From Erigeron canadensis (taxonomy: Eukaryota; Streptophyta; Magnoliopsida; Asterales; Asteraceae), in the NCBI RefSeq assembly GCF_010389155.1, contig NC_057766.1:24189516-24253515 (forward strand): 64,000 nt of DNA. Reading direction: 5' to 3'. The notes beneath the pieces were generated by a model that was not told where the DNA came from, searched no databases, and saw nothing but the letters and a program-made list of their open reading frames with translations. Positions 1-12,700 of the stretch are shown in pieces (positions within the stretch are counted from its first letter, which is position 1; each line of letters begins with the position of its first letter). Both the position numbers and the translations under genes were made by a program.

Positions 1-829
1 TTTCTATTCTCGTAGTTTTATTCCGATTCTTTTGGGGTAACTTTTACATAAATCATTCTTTTTGAAAACTTGGGTTAATATCTATTAGTATTAACATTGG
101 GACGTGATATTCTATTATCCTTTCTGATAAATTTATCATAATTTAATACATGAATATGGCAAACTAATTAAAAGATATGATACTAATATCATTTATCGAT
201 AACCAAACATCAAACCTCATGCCACAATATCTTCTTCGAGTCAAATATATGTAGAAACTCAACTATATTGCCACTTCGGCCAACTCATCCATATCCGAGT
301 AGTGTGGATGGCAGCTTGTAGACGACTTGGGGGCGTCTTTTGAGGGAGGACGTTTCACTCTCAATAGTCTCGATTCTCAATTATGTTAAAGTTCAACAAT
401 TTTAAAAGCATCTTCATCTTCAATAGTAATTAGTTATTAATAGAAATTTTTTTTACCACATCATTATATAAACTATGGAGTATATAATTTTAGGAAACTC
501 ATTTGCCTCTCATTTTCTTGATTATATTGAATGTATTTGTAATAAAGCTTTTGCTTCAATCAGTTGAAGAATATCAACCAATTAAAGAAATAAGTTATTC
601 ATCTATAAAAAACTTTTCAATAATTTTTTAGATGAAAAATGTCTATGATCTAACTTACCTAGATTTTCTAAGGCTACCTATATTAAGGTTGTTTGTGGGA
701 AGTATGAGATGAGGTGTAGGATGTATTTAGCGAGTGTTGTTGTGGGTGATGATCACATGGTCCATCTATGAGTGTTTGTTGAGAAAAATTAGGAAGAATG
801 AAGAGATAATTTTTGTATGTATATAATGG
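1..829. other. Gene-free AT-rich stretch
   Basis: I see no coding region, RNA gene or structured repeat here. Open frames are short, AT-rich and without recognisable protein similarity. Confidence 0.6.
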
Positions 830-1300
830 TGTACCCGTCCGATTCATCGTACGAAGATTATAAAGCACGAAGCATCCCCACGAATGGCTTAAGCCGGGAA
901 GTGCTTGATTTGATTAAATAGTTAAGGATTAAAATAAATCCTTTCTAAAGATAAAAAGATATTCATCCAAGGTTAAGTATATCCAACTCAAATTAGGATG
1001 ATTATCTTAAGAAAGAGATCAGATAACTATGACAACTAAATCAAGATATGCATGACAAGTGTATATCGAATCCAAGAAGGAATGAGAAATCCTAACCTTC
1101 TCCTATAAAAGGAGAAGGATTCTCCTTCATAGGCACGACCTACAATCGGCTGAAAACCTTAACACACATAATTGGCGTATAGAGACATTGTCTGACCTTC
1201 AAGGAATCGCCAATAAAACCTAAAACCCTTTCTACTATCTCCTTAAATCATTCTCTTTACTCACAAAGCATACGACGCGGTTTGGTGCACAATCAGTGTA
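830..1300 (+). repeat. LTR-like sequence with internal TATA box
   Basis: About 470 bp with the look of a solo or degraded long terminal repeat. A promoter-like CCTATAAAAGG sits at about 1101-1113, followed by leader-like sequence, and the tract ends near TTGGTGCACAATCA. I could not find a convincing TG start or a matching target duplication, so boundaries are approximate and the LTR call is inference. It could equally be the promoter of another kind of transposon. Confidence 0.3.
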
Positions 1301-1312
1301 TTATACTAATGT

Positions 1313-1760
1313 TTTAAAAAACGGTAATTTAGTCATACCGGTGGGGAAAAAATTCATGGTATTACCATTATTATCTGTATTACCGGAATTACCGGCCGAT
1401 ACAACTTTTTTAGTTTATTAAATTTTTTTAATGTCTATAAAACTATTAACAATTTAACAAAAATAGTCAATATATAATTATTATCCACTCAAAAAATAAT
1501 ACCAAAGAACTTATCTGATAACAAGATATAAATTTTAACGTTTACATATAGCAAAAAAGTATAATAAAGTATCATAAAAATAGTTTTAAAAAATATTAAA
1601 ATGCCGGAAATAACAGAATGGTAATACCGAAAAATACTGAAAAAAACCGACCGGTATTGAATAGTGAAAGTACCGGAAAAATATTAGACTTAAAATACCA
1701 GAGTACCTTTCAATACTAGTAATACCGGTTGGTATATACCGATATTCAATATATTGATAT
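1313..1760. repeat. CCGGTA-rich imperfect inverted repeat
   Basis: The tract is dense in TACCGG/CCGGTA words. GGTATTACCATT near 1359 reappears in inverted form as AATGGTAATACC near 1617, so the flanks could fold back on each other. It looks like a degenerate non-autonomous DNA transposon, but no clean ends or target duplication could be set. Confidence 0.35.
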
Positions 1761-1787
1761 ATAATTGTATGTAAATATTTACGGGAT

Positions 1788-1972
1788 GTGTAACCCCACC
1801 AGGGGAAAATGTGTAACCCCACCATAGAGGGTATTAGCGGCGACGTCGCCGCTAATAATGCGGGCCCCCATGTCTGTAATGGTAAATCTGAATGAGAAAT
1901 TAGCGGTCCCCCTGTCAGTGTCAGAGTATTAGCGGCGACGTGGTCGGGTTGACTTTTGCCTGGTGGTGTTAC
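1788..1972. mobile_element. MITE with 26-bp central palindrome
   Basis: The left end GTGTAACCCCACCAGG (1788-1803) is matched in inverted orientation by CCTGGTGGTGTTAC (1959-1972), giving terminal inverted repeats of about 14 bp. The left end is repeated at 1811-1824. Inside is a perfect 26-bp palindrome at 1832-1857 centred on GACGTC with arms TATTAGCGGCGAC, and a half copy of it recurs at 1927-1942. No protein is encoded. The superfamily is not determined. Confidence 0.55.
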
Positions 1973-2525
1973 TCTCTGCCAAAATTTATTGGATATTTGT
2001 GAAAAATCTGAATATGTTATTTATGTTAGTAAGAAGATGTTTATGGGAAAAATATATAAAAAGCTAATGTAAAATGTTAGATTAGGTTATTTATAGAAAG
2101 AACAACCTCAACTAATGCGATAACCTAACAACCATATACTGTATTTTGTAAACCATCTCGTATTTTGAACAATTTTGACAAAAGAGGCGGAGATCCCAGT
2201 AGTAGTAGACTTTCATCTTTAATTAGGAATTGTTCCCATCAAATTACACAAATTGAGATATCAAACAGTAACTTTACTGTCAATTTTCGTGTTTAGTAAA
2301 ACCGAAAAAAGGACAAAAACGAAGAGAGACATGATGTCTGTAAAAGTATCATTTTGCTGTCATAGAACACCATAATATCTTCTCTCCTGATATGGCAAAA
2401 GATTCTGTTTTTGCTTCTTTTCATGCACTATTTTACTTTTACACATAACTATGGGGGATTCCATAGACTAACACAAATTTCTTGGAGGACTAAAGTGTAA
2501 ATTGTAATATATATATATTTTTTTC

Positions 2526-2810
2526 GAACATTTAGTCGATACACGACATCAGAGAAACCTCACTGTATAATGGTGAAACTTTGCACGTACCCCAGACAAC
2601 GGGATGTTGATTATAGGCCGTTACAAGTATTTGGAGAAAAAAATCCCAAGACTTGTCATCCCTAACATAAGGATCAAACTCAAAACCTTGGGTTAATTCT
2701 GAGAGTTCCTCTGTAAATTGTGATATCTTCATTCCAAAGCAAAACATGTTTCGAACCAAAACTATTTGTGACTTGTGACTACTAACGTCATTTTCAAAGG
2801 CATGTAACAA
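2526..2810 (-). repeat. Possible SINE relic
   Basis: On the minus strand this tract reads like the body of a plant SINE. It contains GAGTTTGATCC, which resembles a Pol III B box, and the right-hand part of the plus strand begins after a poly(T)-rich stretch, as expected for the 3' tail of a minus-strand SINE. The long open frame here is not a convincing protein. No target duplication was found, so confidence is low. Confidence 0.25.
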
Positions 2811-4852
2811 AAAATTGAATTTGTTTATACTTTTAGTGTGTAAAAAGAATACTTCGTGAATTACGTTGAGGATTTATAAAATATTTATTTATAAAAAATG
2901 ATATATTATATTTGATTAATTGTTAATTATAAGTAAGGGTTAATTTGATATATGAGTACTTGAGGTTAGAAAATTAGAAAATAATATCAAATATTCTTGA
3001 AAATGATGATATTCATGATTGATATTTTTAAGGGAAGTGATAAATCTTTCTAAAAATCTATCTAATATATCCATTTGTTAACACATGTAATCCACTAATT
3101 CTCTTTCTCAATTTCACCCGCTAATTTTTCACATGTCACGATCCTATTAATTAGGAGGACATATAACAAAAAAATATGATCCTAAATTTATCAAATTTAA
3201 ATGTTTCGATCAGTATTTTTTCATATCAGTAAAATGCATTCAAGTTTTTATCTGAATTGATATTCTTAGTATTATATACCACAAATCACAAATGATTTAT
3301 AATATTCAGCTAATTCATATTGTTAAACTACCATGTGATATCACTTGATTAAATCTTACTTGTTCGATCATTGTTGAAAACATAACTGATTTTATTTAAC
3401 TTTGTATCTAACATGATGTACGGATGTAGATGAGTTATTGAGTTTACTAAAATTTTTAGATTCTGTGATAGCTAGACTCATAAAAATAGAATCTTAAACT
3501 TCAATCAGCACATGTATAATGATGGCGATGGACGGTGCAAGGCTTCGTTGACTGCCTTTTTGTATTGTCTAATGCATGACTATATAGAATTTGTGTTTAT
3601 TATTTGTTGTTGAAAAATAGTAGTACAAATATGAAAAACAACATATGGTAAAAAGTAACATAGTAAATTTCTTGCACTTAACAATAGCCCCTCTTTTTTT
3701 AATGTTAATAATTATAAATTTCGTAATTCTTTGTTGATATTTGTGCAACAATTTATAGAAAAGGGGAAATAAACGAGTAAAGATACAAGTGTACAAATCT
3801 ATATTGTAAGTGAAAAGTTTAACTATCATGCAAGTATATTAACCAAATTAAAAATTAAACTAAGTCTGTCAAATATGATCTTTTTGAGTGTTATCGTTGG
3901 GCTTCAACTCTTCAAGTGGGTTTCGGTTGGACTGTGGTATATAGTCAAAACATGGGCTTCTACCGTCGAGTTTCCTTTTTAGAAGTCCTTATGTTCCTAT
4001 TTTCAAAGAATCAGATTTTTTTTTTTAAATAGACGGAGCCGTTTCATGTACAATTGGAAAAAAAAGAAAAAAAGGAAAGAAAACTAGAAGAAATATACAA
4101 GTAGAGCATTAACATTTGGATTGTCTTAACCATGCTTTAGGGTTATGACTTAAGGATCATGATTTTTATTTATAAGAGCCGTTATATACTTATATTTAAG
4201 TACGATAAGCTTATACGGATTAACAAAGACTTCAATACAAATATTGTATACTAATTCGAGACAATTACATATTACATAGGGACAACCGACCCATTATTGA
4301 CCTCTAACGAACTCATTTACGTAAACTTATGATGAAAAGGCATTGGGTACGTGGGAATTAAATACCTGTTCTCTGATATTTTGCCACGTGTCCTTTGTTT
4401 TATCAAGGAGTTGTTTGAGAATTGGGAAAACTATGGGGTTAGTGATCGATATGAGCCCGTTACTCAAAGCAGGCAAAAAAAAAAAAAACAGCTTACATGA
4501 TTTGAACAAGCCCATTGGTGTTAACAAAGTAGCACCTGAGTGGGCCGTTCTGCCATCAGTACTCCGCAAATTCGATCCACTAGAACCCGAATAAATTCAA
4601 GTAGGCTTGGTCATATTGAGTTTACATTTTATGATTTTAAACTTAACTTAGCACTTGAAGCTTCAAAAAGTTTATACATAATGTAAGATTAGTAAAAAAA
4701 AGAGTTTATAATTGCTTGTGTAGTTACCATGTAACATGTATGTGAAAAATATAGATATTGTATCCAATTGTGGTACTAAAGTCCGTGTTCTTCCCATTTA
4801 TCCTTAAATTGTTGTGAATACTATGAAGTTATCATCATTTGGAATACAAAAT
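2811..4852. other. Intergenic, no gene recognised
   Basis: AT-rich sequence with only short spurious open frames. An 82-codon open frame at 4343-4594 contains a poly-lysine stretch encoded by an A-run and resembles no protein I know. I do not call it a gene. Confidence 0.5.
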
Positions 4853-5045
4853 GAAGAGGTGTTTGGTTTATATATGGCATCACCATAATGGTTTTCAAAT
4901 CCATCACCTTAAGTTGGGTACGAAACTGTCTTAAAGTATTTAGTTTGATAACCAAGTTATATTCTTAAAGTTATTACCCAAGCAATGTTAATGATAATGA
5001 AATCCATTCCTTCATTCCCATACCCCTAAACCAAACACATCTTAA
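4853..5045. mobile_element. MITE with GTGTTTGGTTTA-type inverted ends
   Basis: The left end GAGGTGTTTGGTTTA near 4856-4870 is matched by the inverted TAAACCAAACACATC near 5028-5042. The element is about 190 bp and non-coding. The termini resemble those of common plant MITEs with GTGTTTGG ends, but I could not confirm the target duplication and do not assign a superfamily. Confidence 0.45.
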
Positions 5046-5721
5046 GTTGTACGAGTGGTATAATTACATTTGTGTTTTTACGTATTAGACAGAAGTTTCG
5101 GGATGAGGAGGGTTTAAGTGTGAGTATGCCTTTCAAGTTAAAGAAAATGTTGAACCAACTTATATTCGAGTGACACATAGCTAGAAAAAGACTTTAGTGA
5201 AAGTTAAAAAAAAAAAACCCTCCAGTGGAGGCTTGTAGCAATAGGGACATGCAAATCATTCATTTGAAAGATGTGTTGCCATAACGAAACTCCACTCCCC
5301 AACCTGACATCGGCTTCTACTTGGATTGACCGGTCAAGGCATGCATTGAGTCACGGTTATATGTTTTGAAATTCTCTCAAATTCGAACCTTAGTCAAACA
5401 TGTACGAGTAATTAAAAAAAATGTTTGAAAGTTAAAGACTAGTGTTTTTATAAGGTGTTTGGGAGTATTTGGTTTGGATATTGGAATTGTCAATGAGCAC
5501 AATGGTCAAAGGCATTTTTGGTTTTATTCAAAATCTTGAGTTCGATCATCTGGATAATAAGTTTGGGGATTTTTTCCTTCGAATATATGTAACAATTCAT
5601 AGTCAACAGTTCGTTATATAAAGTATGTGCATGACTCCATCATCATATCATAATCTTCTTTCTCTAAAATAAATGTTTGTAAAAAAAATAATTTGTGTTG
5701 GAATGGAGGTCGCAACTCATA

Positions 5722-6045
5722 TCTATATCTATACTTCTATACTAGTTTATAAAGTAAATTACCACGACCTCTTTAAGTAATTAAGATTTTGAGATCACCA
5801 TATTACCCTTTTTCTTTATTAACTAATTTAAACATATTCACATATTTACCTATAATACCCTTAATGAAATAAATTACAACATAGATCCTCTAACCCTTAA
5901 AAGAACCATATTAACCCATCTTAGATCAATTAATCACCACCACCGTCACCGCCGCACCACTGCCGGCGTCGTTACACCATCACCGTCGCATCACGCGAGC
6001 ATCCGTATATTGTGCATCGCGCGAGTAAAAATATACTATTCCTAG
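5722..6045 (+). mobile_element. Short non-autonomous Helitron candidate
   Basis: The 5' end reads A|TCTATATCTATACTTCTATAC, typical of plant Helitrons that begin with TC. The 3' end has a GC-rich segment around TCGCGCGA followed about 15-20 bases later by CTAG|T, matching the CTRR-T rule for insertion between A and T. No terminal inverted repeat or target duplication is expected. It lies about 150 bp upstream of the SPC3 start codon, so it would form part of that promoter or leader. The call rests on end sequences only. Confidence 0.45.
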
Positions 6046-6195
6046 TTAATTTCCTATAGTAGTCGTAAGAGAATGGTGAAAATATTAGATTCGGATAGCC
6101 TAGTATCCAAACAATCCAAATTGTAACATACTCCGAGGGGAGTATATAAAATGGCGAGGGGAAGAAAAGTGGGAGAATCGAAAGGAAAAGAGAAG

Positions 6196-8486
6196 ATGCA
6201 TTCATTCGGGTACAGAGCGAATGCAGCGGTGACGTTTTCAGTAACAATTCTAGCGTTGATGTGCGCCATCGCTTCTCTTTCCGATAATCTCAACTCTCCT
6301 TCCCCTTCTGCCCATGTTCAGGTCTCCCTACTACTCTTTTTCATTTTCCATAACCTATAATATTACTGCCGTAGATTAATTATTCAATTTTATTTATTTA
6401 TTTACTTCTATTTGTATAGATCTTGAATGTTAATCGATTTTACAAGAAGTCTACCGGCGATGATGAGGTAAATATTTCACTTTTTTTTCTCTATTTTTTA
6501 TAATTGTATTTTTTTTATAGGGTTTAGTGTTTGTTGATCTATTTCTACAATTTAATTGAAGTTTCTGGAAAATAGAGATTTATGCTTGTTACAGTGTTTG
6601 GTCAACTTTGAGTCAACACATGCCAATATATATATATGTGTATATATAATATTTTAGTGATTATATATAGTTTGATTGATAATCGTAGATCTAGCAGTCA
6701 TTTGGTGCTTATCTTAACTAGTTTAATTTTATTTTCTTTTTCCGGATTTTAGGGAACGATTCAATTAGTATGTTATATTGGCTTGTTTGGTTGATGGTTC
6801 TGAATCTTTTGCGTTGACTAAATGTTGTGACGTTTATCTGGTTGAACGGATAGAAGATACTTACGGACTTTGAGTTTGAAGTTAAAGTGCTGTATGTATG
6901 TGGAGTTATCGGAAATTGCTTTATAGACTAGAAACTTCAAAAGCGTTGTCGTTTTTATTCTTTACTTGATACTGGAACTTAGTTTCGGTTTAGGTTGGAT
7001 TCGGGTGTGAAATTGATTGAACAGTCGGTTGATGGTAATACTATAGGCAGTAAGACGGATATTAAATCTATAACAGTTTGCATAATTATCCATCTATGCT
7101 TTTGATTGGTACAAGTCATTTTACAAAAGATTCAAAGTCATACGTATAGCAACTGTAGCAAGTTAGCAACCTTAGCTCGGGAAATTGAAAACTGTTATGG
7201 AGAATGGTCATGGAAAAGACCAATAATCCCGTGACAACAAAAGAATGAAATGGAAACTTTTTAGTCAAAAACTATGAAGCTAAGCCATCTCAAACTAGCT
7301 AACTAACTGGTGTATTTAAAAAGCCATCACTTTTGTTACAGCTATCTTCTCTAAATTGGCTCCCATTTTAGTTTTACAGATAACTAATGTCTAAATGGTA
7401 ATTGAGGTGACCAAAAGTTGTTTTTTTTAGTATGCTTTTATACGAATGTGGTTCTCAGACTGCTGAGTTTTTGGCATTCACTGCATACAAGGCTACAGGG
7501 TAAAATGGGTTTCAAGCTTTAAATCTCCGAACCAAAGTTGCATTGGATGTAAATGCAGTTATTTAAACATAGAGATTTGATGTTCTTATATCGTCTATCT
7601 ATGCAGGTTGGAATTACACTGAATATATCCGCCGACCTACGGTCACTGTTCACATGGAATACCAAGCAGGTTGCATAAGCTACTAGTTATATATTATCAT
7701 CGTCTGTCTGCGGTATTCTAGATGTGTCTTGTATTGGGATATGTTAGAGGTCACTAATGACGGAAAAAAAAAACGAAGCAAAAAAGATCATCTTGAATTG
7801 GATGTGCTTGTATTCATTTTTAAAATGGACGTGCTTGCATAATGGAGCATCAAATATGATTATGCGAGTCAGAAACTAGGAGAAGACTACATAGTCTCTA
7901 TGTTGAATTCTGTATTTGTGCTTCGTTGGGGAATTTATTATCATCTCTTTTTCTGCCTTCAGGTTTTTGTATTTTTAGCTGCTGAATATAGTACTCCAAA
8001 GAATCATCTGAATCAGGTAAGATATCACCTCTTCTCCAATATAGTATGATCCCAATAGCATACACTAATCACTTTAAAGGAACATACTTTAAGTCAATTT
8101 CTATTCTAGTGCGGGTACTTTCAAACCAACATTGAAGGACCTATGTTATTAAGTTCATTAATTTAAGAAGTATAATTGACAGGTTTCATTGTGGGATGGT
8201 ATTATACCTGCAAAAGAAGATGCACAGTTTTCTATAAAAACGAAGAACAAATACAGGTTCATCGATCAGGTAAATCTCTTTTTAAAATTGATCTTTTCTT
8301 TAACTTAATCACAATGATTGGTTGGCTTATTTATTCCTTTTTCTGCTACTAACTGTTTAGGGAAGCAACCTTCGGGGGAGAGATTTCAATTTGACCTTGC
8401 ACTGGCATGTGATGCCAAAAACTGGCAAGATGTTTGCAGATAAACTAGTCCTGCCGGGTTTCCGCTTGCCAGAGTCCTACAGATAA
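6196..8486 (+). CDS. SPCS3: Signal peptidase complex subunit 3 (SPC22/23 type)
   Basis: Non-catalytic subunit of the ER signal peptidase complex, which removes signal peptides from nascent secretory proteins. Six exons join in phase: 6196-6321, 6420-6467, 7607-7669, 7963-8016, 8183-8269 and 8361-8486, giving 167 residues, the usual plant length. It has the expected layout: [10 protein letters not shown], then one membrane anchor (about residues 10-28), then a lumenal domain with [17 protein letters not shown] and [18 protein letters not shown]. An in-frame ATG at 6151 would add 15 basic residues. I chose 6196 because plant orthologues, as I recall them, begin at MHSFGY. All introns are GT-AG. 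No breaks were seen, so the gene looks functional. Confidence 0.95.
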
Positions 8487-9712
8487 CATGGATAGCATAT
8501 TAGCTGACAATAGCTTTTCTGCTGAGAACATTTGTGTTTCTTTATTACTTAAAAACTAGAGAGACAAGAAGAGGTGTAATTCTCTGTTCTAAAATTTCAT
8601 TTCTTAAATTATAGTCCAATGAACTAGATCTACTCCTTCGTCCCATTCTTTTTGTTATTTTGTTAGCTTGAAATCGCTTTGTGTATAAGCCCTTAGATAT
8701 GTCAAGGTCTGTTTTAGTTTGAAAAGAAAAAGGTCAAACCTTTGAAAAACAAGGTAAGCAAAGTATTGAATGACAACATCAAAATCTGATTTGTGATGTT
8801 TTTTAAAGTGTTTGACTTGGCCAGTTTTCCAGGCTTATTGACCAATTTAGTTTTCAAAAATATTCAATAAATACTTCTCAACCATGGGTGTCAAGTTTAG
8901 GTTGTGTTGTGCCAATTGGGTTTCAGGATAGATCATAGATGGTTATGGGTTTGAGGCTCATTGCTAATAAGATGCTTTTCAATCAATAGTCACGCATATC
9001 ATAGTGCAAAGCTTACAACCCATTACTTCATATCACAATATACTTGGATCGAATCATGCTCAAATTGTAGGAACTAACGACCATGGTCCATTACAATTAC
9101 AAACGTACAAGTCAAAACTATTATCTGATTCACAAGGATGACATTTTTGTTATAAGCAACTTATGTTATAGAACTTAATCCAAATGCTCCAAACTTGCTA
9201 GGGACTTTACTGAAAAGAGCATGGCACTTCATAGGGTACACAAATTCACTTAATTACACATCTGGAAGCTCTTTTGTTACATGCATCAATCCTGACAACT
9301 GGAATTTTAGCCATCTCACTTGAACCCCATGCTCAAACCAACATCCAGTATTACAAAAGTTTATAAAGAAATATAAAATTAAGTACGTTCTTTTATACTA
9401 ACCCTGAGTCCCTGACAGCCTACAACATGAACAACTTTTTGGCAAGCCCCAAGTGAAATGCAAATCTATACAATGCTGCTCCCAAAAATATTATAAATAA
9501 CCGTGTATAGTATTTCTTTCCTTCTCCGTTCTGAAGTGTTGTATCCAGTCAGTTGGCTGAATATAATGAATAAAAACCATATTACAACAATTTGAAATAA
9601 TGCTCCAAGATACGAAACATACTACTTCCAACTGAAAACAAGGAAGATACGTAGCATGTATTAGACCTCACAAGATCAATATACAAGATTTTGAAAGAAT
9701 ATGGCCGAATGA
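8487..9712. other. Intergenic spacer
   Basis: Lies between the convergent SPC3 and CCX genes and must hold both 3' UTRs. Around 8630-8655 the sequence CTCCTTCGTCCCATT resembles the end of a Stowaway-like MITE (CTCCCTCCGTCCC), but no opposing end is visible. Nothing else was recognised. Confidence 0.5.
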
Positions 9713-12700
9713 TCAGAATTGGAGCTTTGCAATGACCAAGCTTACTGCTATGAAGAATACATATAATCCAACAAGACAGAACCCCCAGAATCTGGGCACA
9801 TGGAATCTGCACCATGTTACAACTAACAACGATCCCATCAGGCTGAATATTAAGAAAACAAATGCGACCACAATACTAACATGAAACTGAAGCTCATAAG
9901 CTCCTGGGTAAACATTAGTAGTCTGTATAACCAAAGCAGTTCCAAGCCCAAAAAGCATATTGAACATCGGTCCGGCAAAGCATCCAGCCATGGCCATAGC
10001 CGGTTGACCCGCTTTTGCCACAGCCACATCAGCAACAAGGTCACCAACCGAGTTCCCCCAAGCTAGCACAGTCAACCCTAGAAGTGATGGTGACACCTCA
10101 AGAAGTGACCCCAGAGCCGCAAGACAATTTAGAAGTTCTCCTGCCATTGTCGAAATCCAAAAAACGCTCATAACAAATCCTAAAATAACCACAGGTATTT
10201 GCTCGGTTTTTTGGGGCTTTGTTTCCACTATGTAATGAACAACTGCTAGGGATGAGCTTCCAAAGAGTATTATTACCCATAAAGGAAAATGGACATTTGG
10301 TAGAAGAAAAACTATGGGATGATTTAGTGGAACGAAGGACTTGCATGAGTACATAATGGCGAGTGGGCATAATGCGATATTGGCAGATCTGTAAAGGCGA
10401 TTCCATTCAGAAGGTGATGATTGTGGGATCGTGAGCTTTAGCATTATCGAGACCGGAAGTTCCCATGTCTTTGATATCTGATATCAAGATAGATGAAAAA
10501 TAGTGGTTGAGGTTAAATTAATTACGGAGTACAATTTATAGCAAATAACTAAATTGGGAAGATACTGGGATCATTATGTGCAAAAGATTCTCATATAGTA
10601 TTAAACTTTACAATAATAAAACTATATTAAATTCAACACTCTAAAGTCCAATCTATTCTCAAATATAGTGTGAATGTGTGATTTGACATGACTAAACACT
10701 AAATGCATCATATCAAATTGAATAATGGCTGTAACAAAATGAACTTAACCAATGCATTCTCCAACATTACAAAGATGATATTTTTTTACAATTGTTAATT
10801 TGTTATGTTAACTAAAATATTTATTGAACAAATAACTCTTCAAATTCATAACTAAACAAAATATAAGAATCAGGTACTAGAATAATAGAAAACCTAACGC
10901 TGAATTTCAATACAAATGAAATCACACAAGTTCAATAGTTTAAGAACAATTATCGATCAAATTAACATCTTAGTGAAACACGTATCATCTAAGACACATT
11001 TACTGTGTTGCTTAGCATTACAAAAAACAATGATACCAGAAGTTGCTTTTTCTTCCTTTTTTTAATTATTATTTTTCAACAAAGGCAAATGCTAGAAATG
11101 ATTTTGCTTAAATTGTCTCAAAAACTATGTTATGTATACTTTTATTTAAAAAGCTTAGCTCATCACTTGCATCATAAACTTCCATCAATAATAGTCTAGA
11201 AGACTATCATGTATTCATGTGGGTTTCAACACAGTAGTCTTTACATGGGGTGCACACATAATGAATACACATGCGTATATCTGAACATTAATATGTGCTG
11301 ACTGTGTACATACATAGATATGAAATATGCATCCGTACACATATATGAACAAACAGTCAAATACACATGCACTTTTTTGCGTATGAATTATAAAGTTGTG
11401 CATCTAGTACATGTCTAGGTATCTATCTACAGAGTTGAGTATTAACGCATACATTCTATGTATTAATAGGATCGTAAGTATGTAACATGTATATATATGT
11501 ACATCATATATATGCGAGTATCGGAAGAAGTTTTTGTCAGTAAAACTGTAGTTCATACAGGATTTGGGTATTGTTTTTACTATAAATAGCTTAGCTTAAC
11601 TACATACAAAGAGACTTTTCATCTAACAACTTCCAAACTTGATGCATAGTCTTAATAACAGTCTTGCATGTTTCAGCATTGGCCTCCCAAATATATGTTT
11701 TTGTCCAATTATAAATTCTGCTGAAAATTATAAAAGTCAACCATTTATCATCAAAGGTCTTTCTTCCATCTTAGATGGCCAACACAGGACAACCCAAAAG
11801 TCATTCACATGTTAAATACTTTTGTTCATGCACCATTGTGTATTTGTGTGAGTTGTACCTTTATTGACTAGTATTTACTTATATTACCATTTATTCAATC
11901 GATTTACCTTTTTAGCAAACAGATTCATGTACACATCAGAAAGGCTATATAAGATACTATATGTAGTATTACAACGAAAAGAATAACATTATGTGAACAT
12001 AGTACGATTATTGAGTGTGCGCATACACACACACGTAAATAGATTGTGTATTGTATATGCATTTGTATACATCTAAACATTGTAAATACTTGTATACGTG
12101 TCTATCACAAAATATACATTAAAGCATAATGTACATGCGCATATGTATCTATCTATCTACGTTCATGTCGACCTATCAATCTACATATGTAAGTATTGCC
12201 ACACAATCATATAAATTTGGTATGTATGCATGTGTGGACACACACACGCATAAGATTCTACAGAATATGGCTTTGTTACTACTATCCCTAGCTTAGCTTT
12301 TTATTAGAGGCTTTCATCCAATGAATACAACAGCATCCATTTGATCCAACAATTTGGTTTGTATGTGTATTGACATCCACAAAAAGGATTTTGTCTAATC
12401 CCAATTTATGCTTAAATTCATAGGATCCAACCTATGAGTAAACTGAAGACACAAAGAATACTATGTGATTTGACATAGCTTAACTATTAATACAATAAGC
12501 ATCAACTTGAAGAATCACAGTACCTAAATGAACTAAACCATTGTCCTTTACTATATTAATTGAAGACATCACAGAGAAGATGACCAAGATTTCGTGATCC
12601 GCTGCCGAACTTATTCCAAGAGAGCTCGGATCGAATTGGTATTGCTATCCGAGCTCTCTGTCAACTTTCCACTATTACCCCAAAAAAACCAAACTCTGCC

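Noticed and set aside
4327..4594. Overlapping 80-83 codon ORFs on both strands
   Set aside because: They mirror each other, include homopolymer-coded residues and resemble no family.
9582..10406. Other-frame ORFs over the CCX second exon
   Set aside because: Shadows of the CCX reading frame, which has the family motifs.
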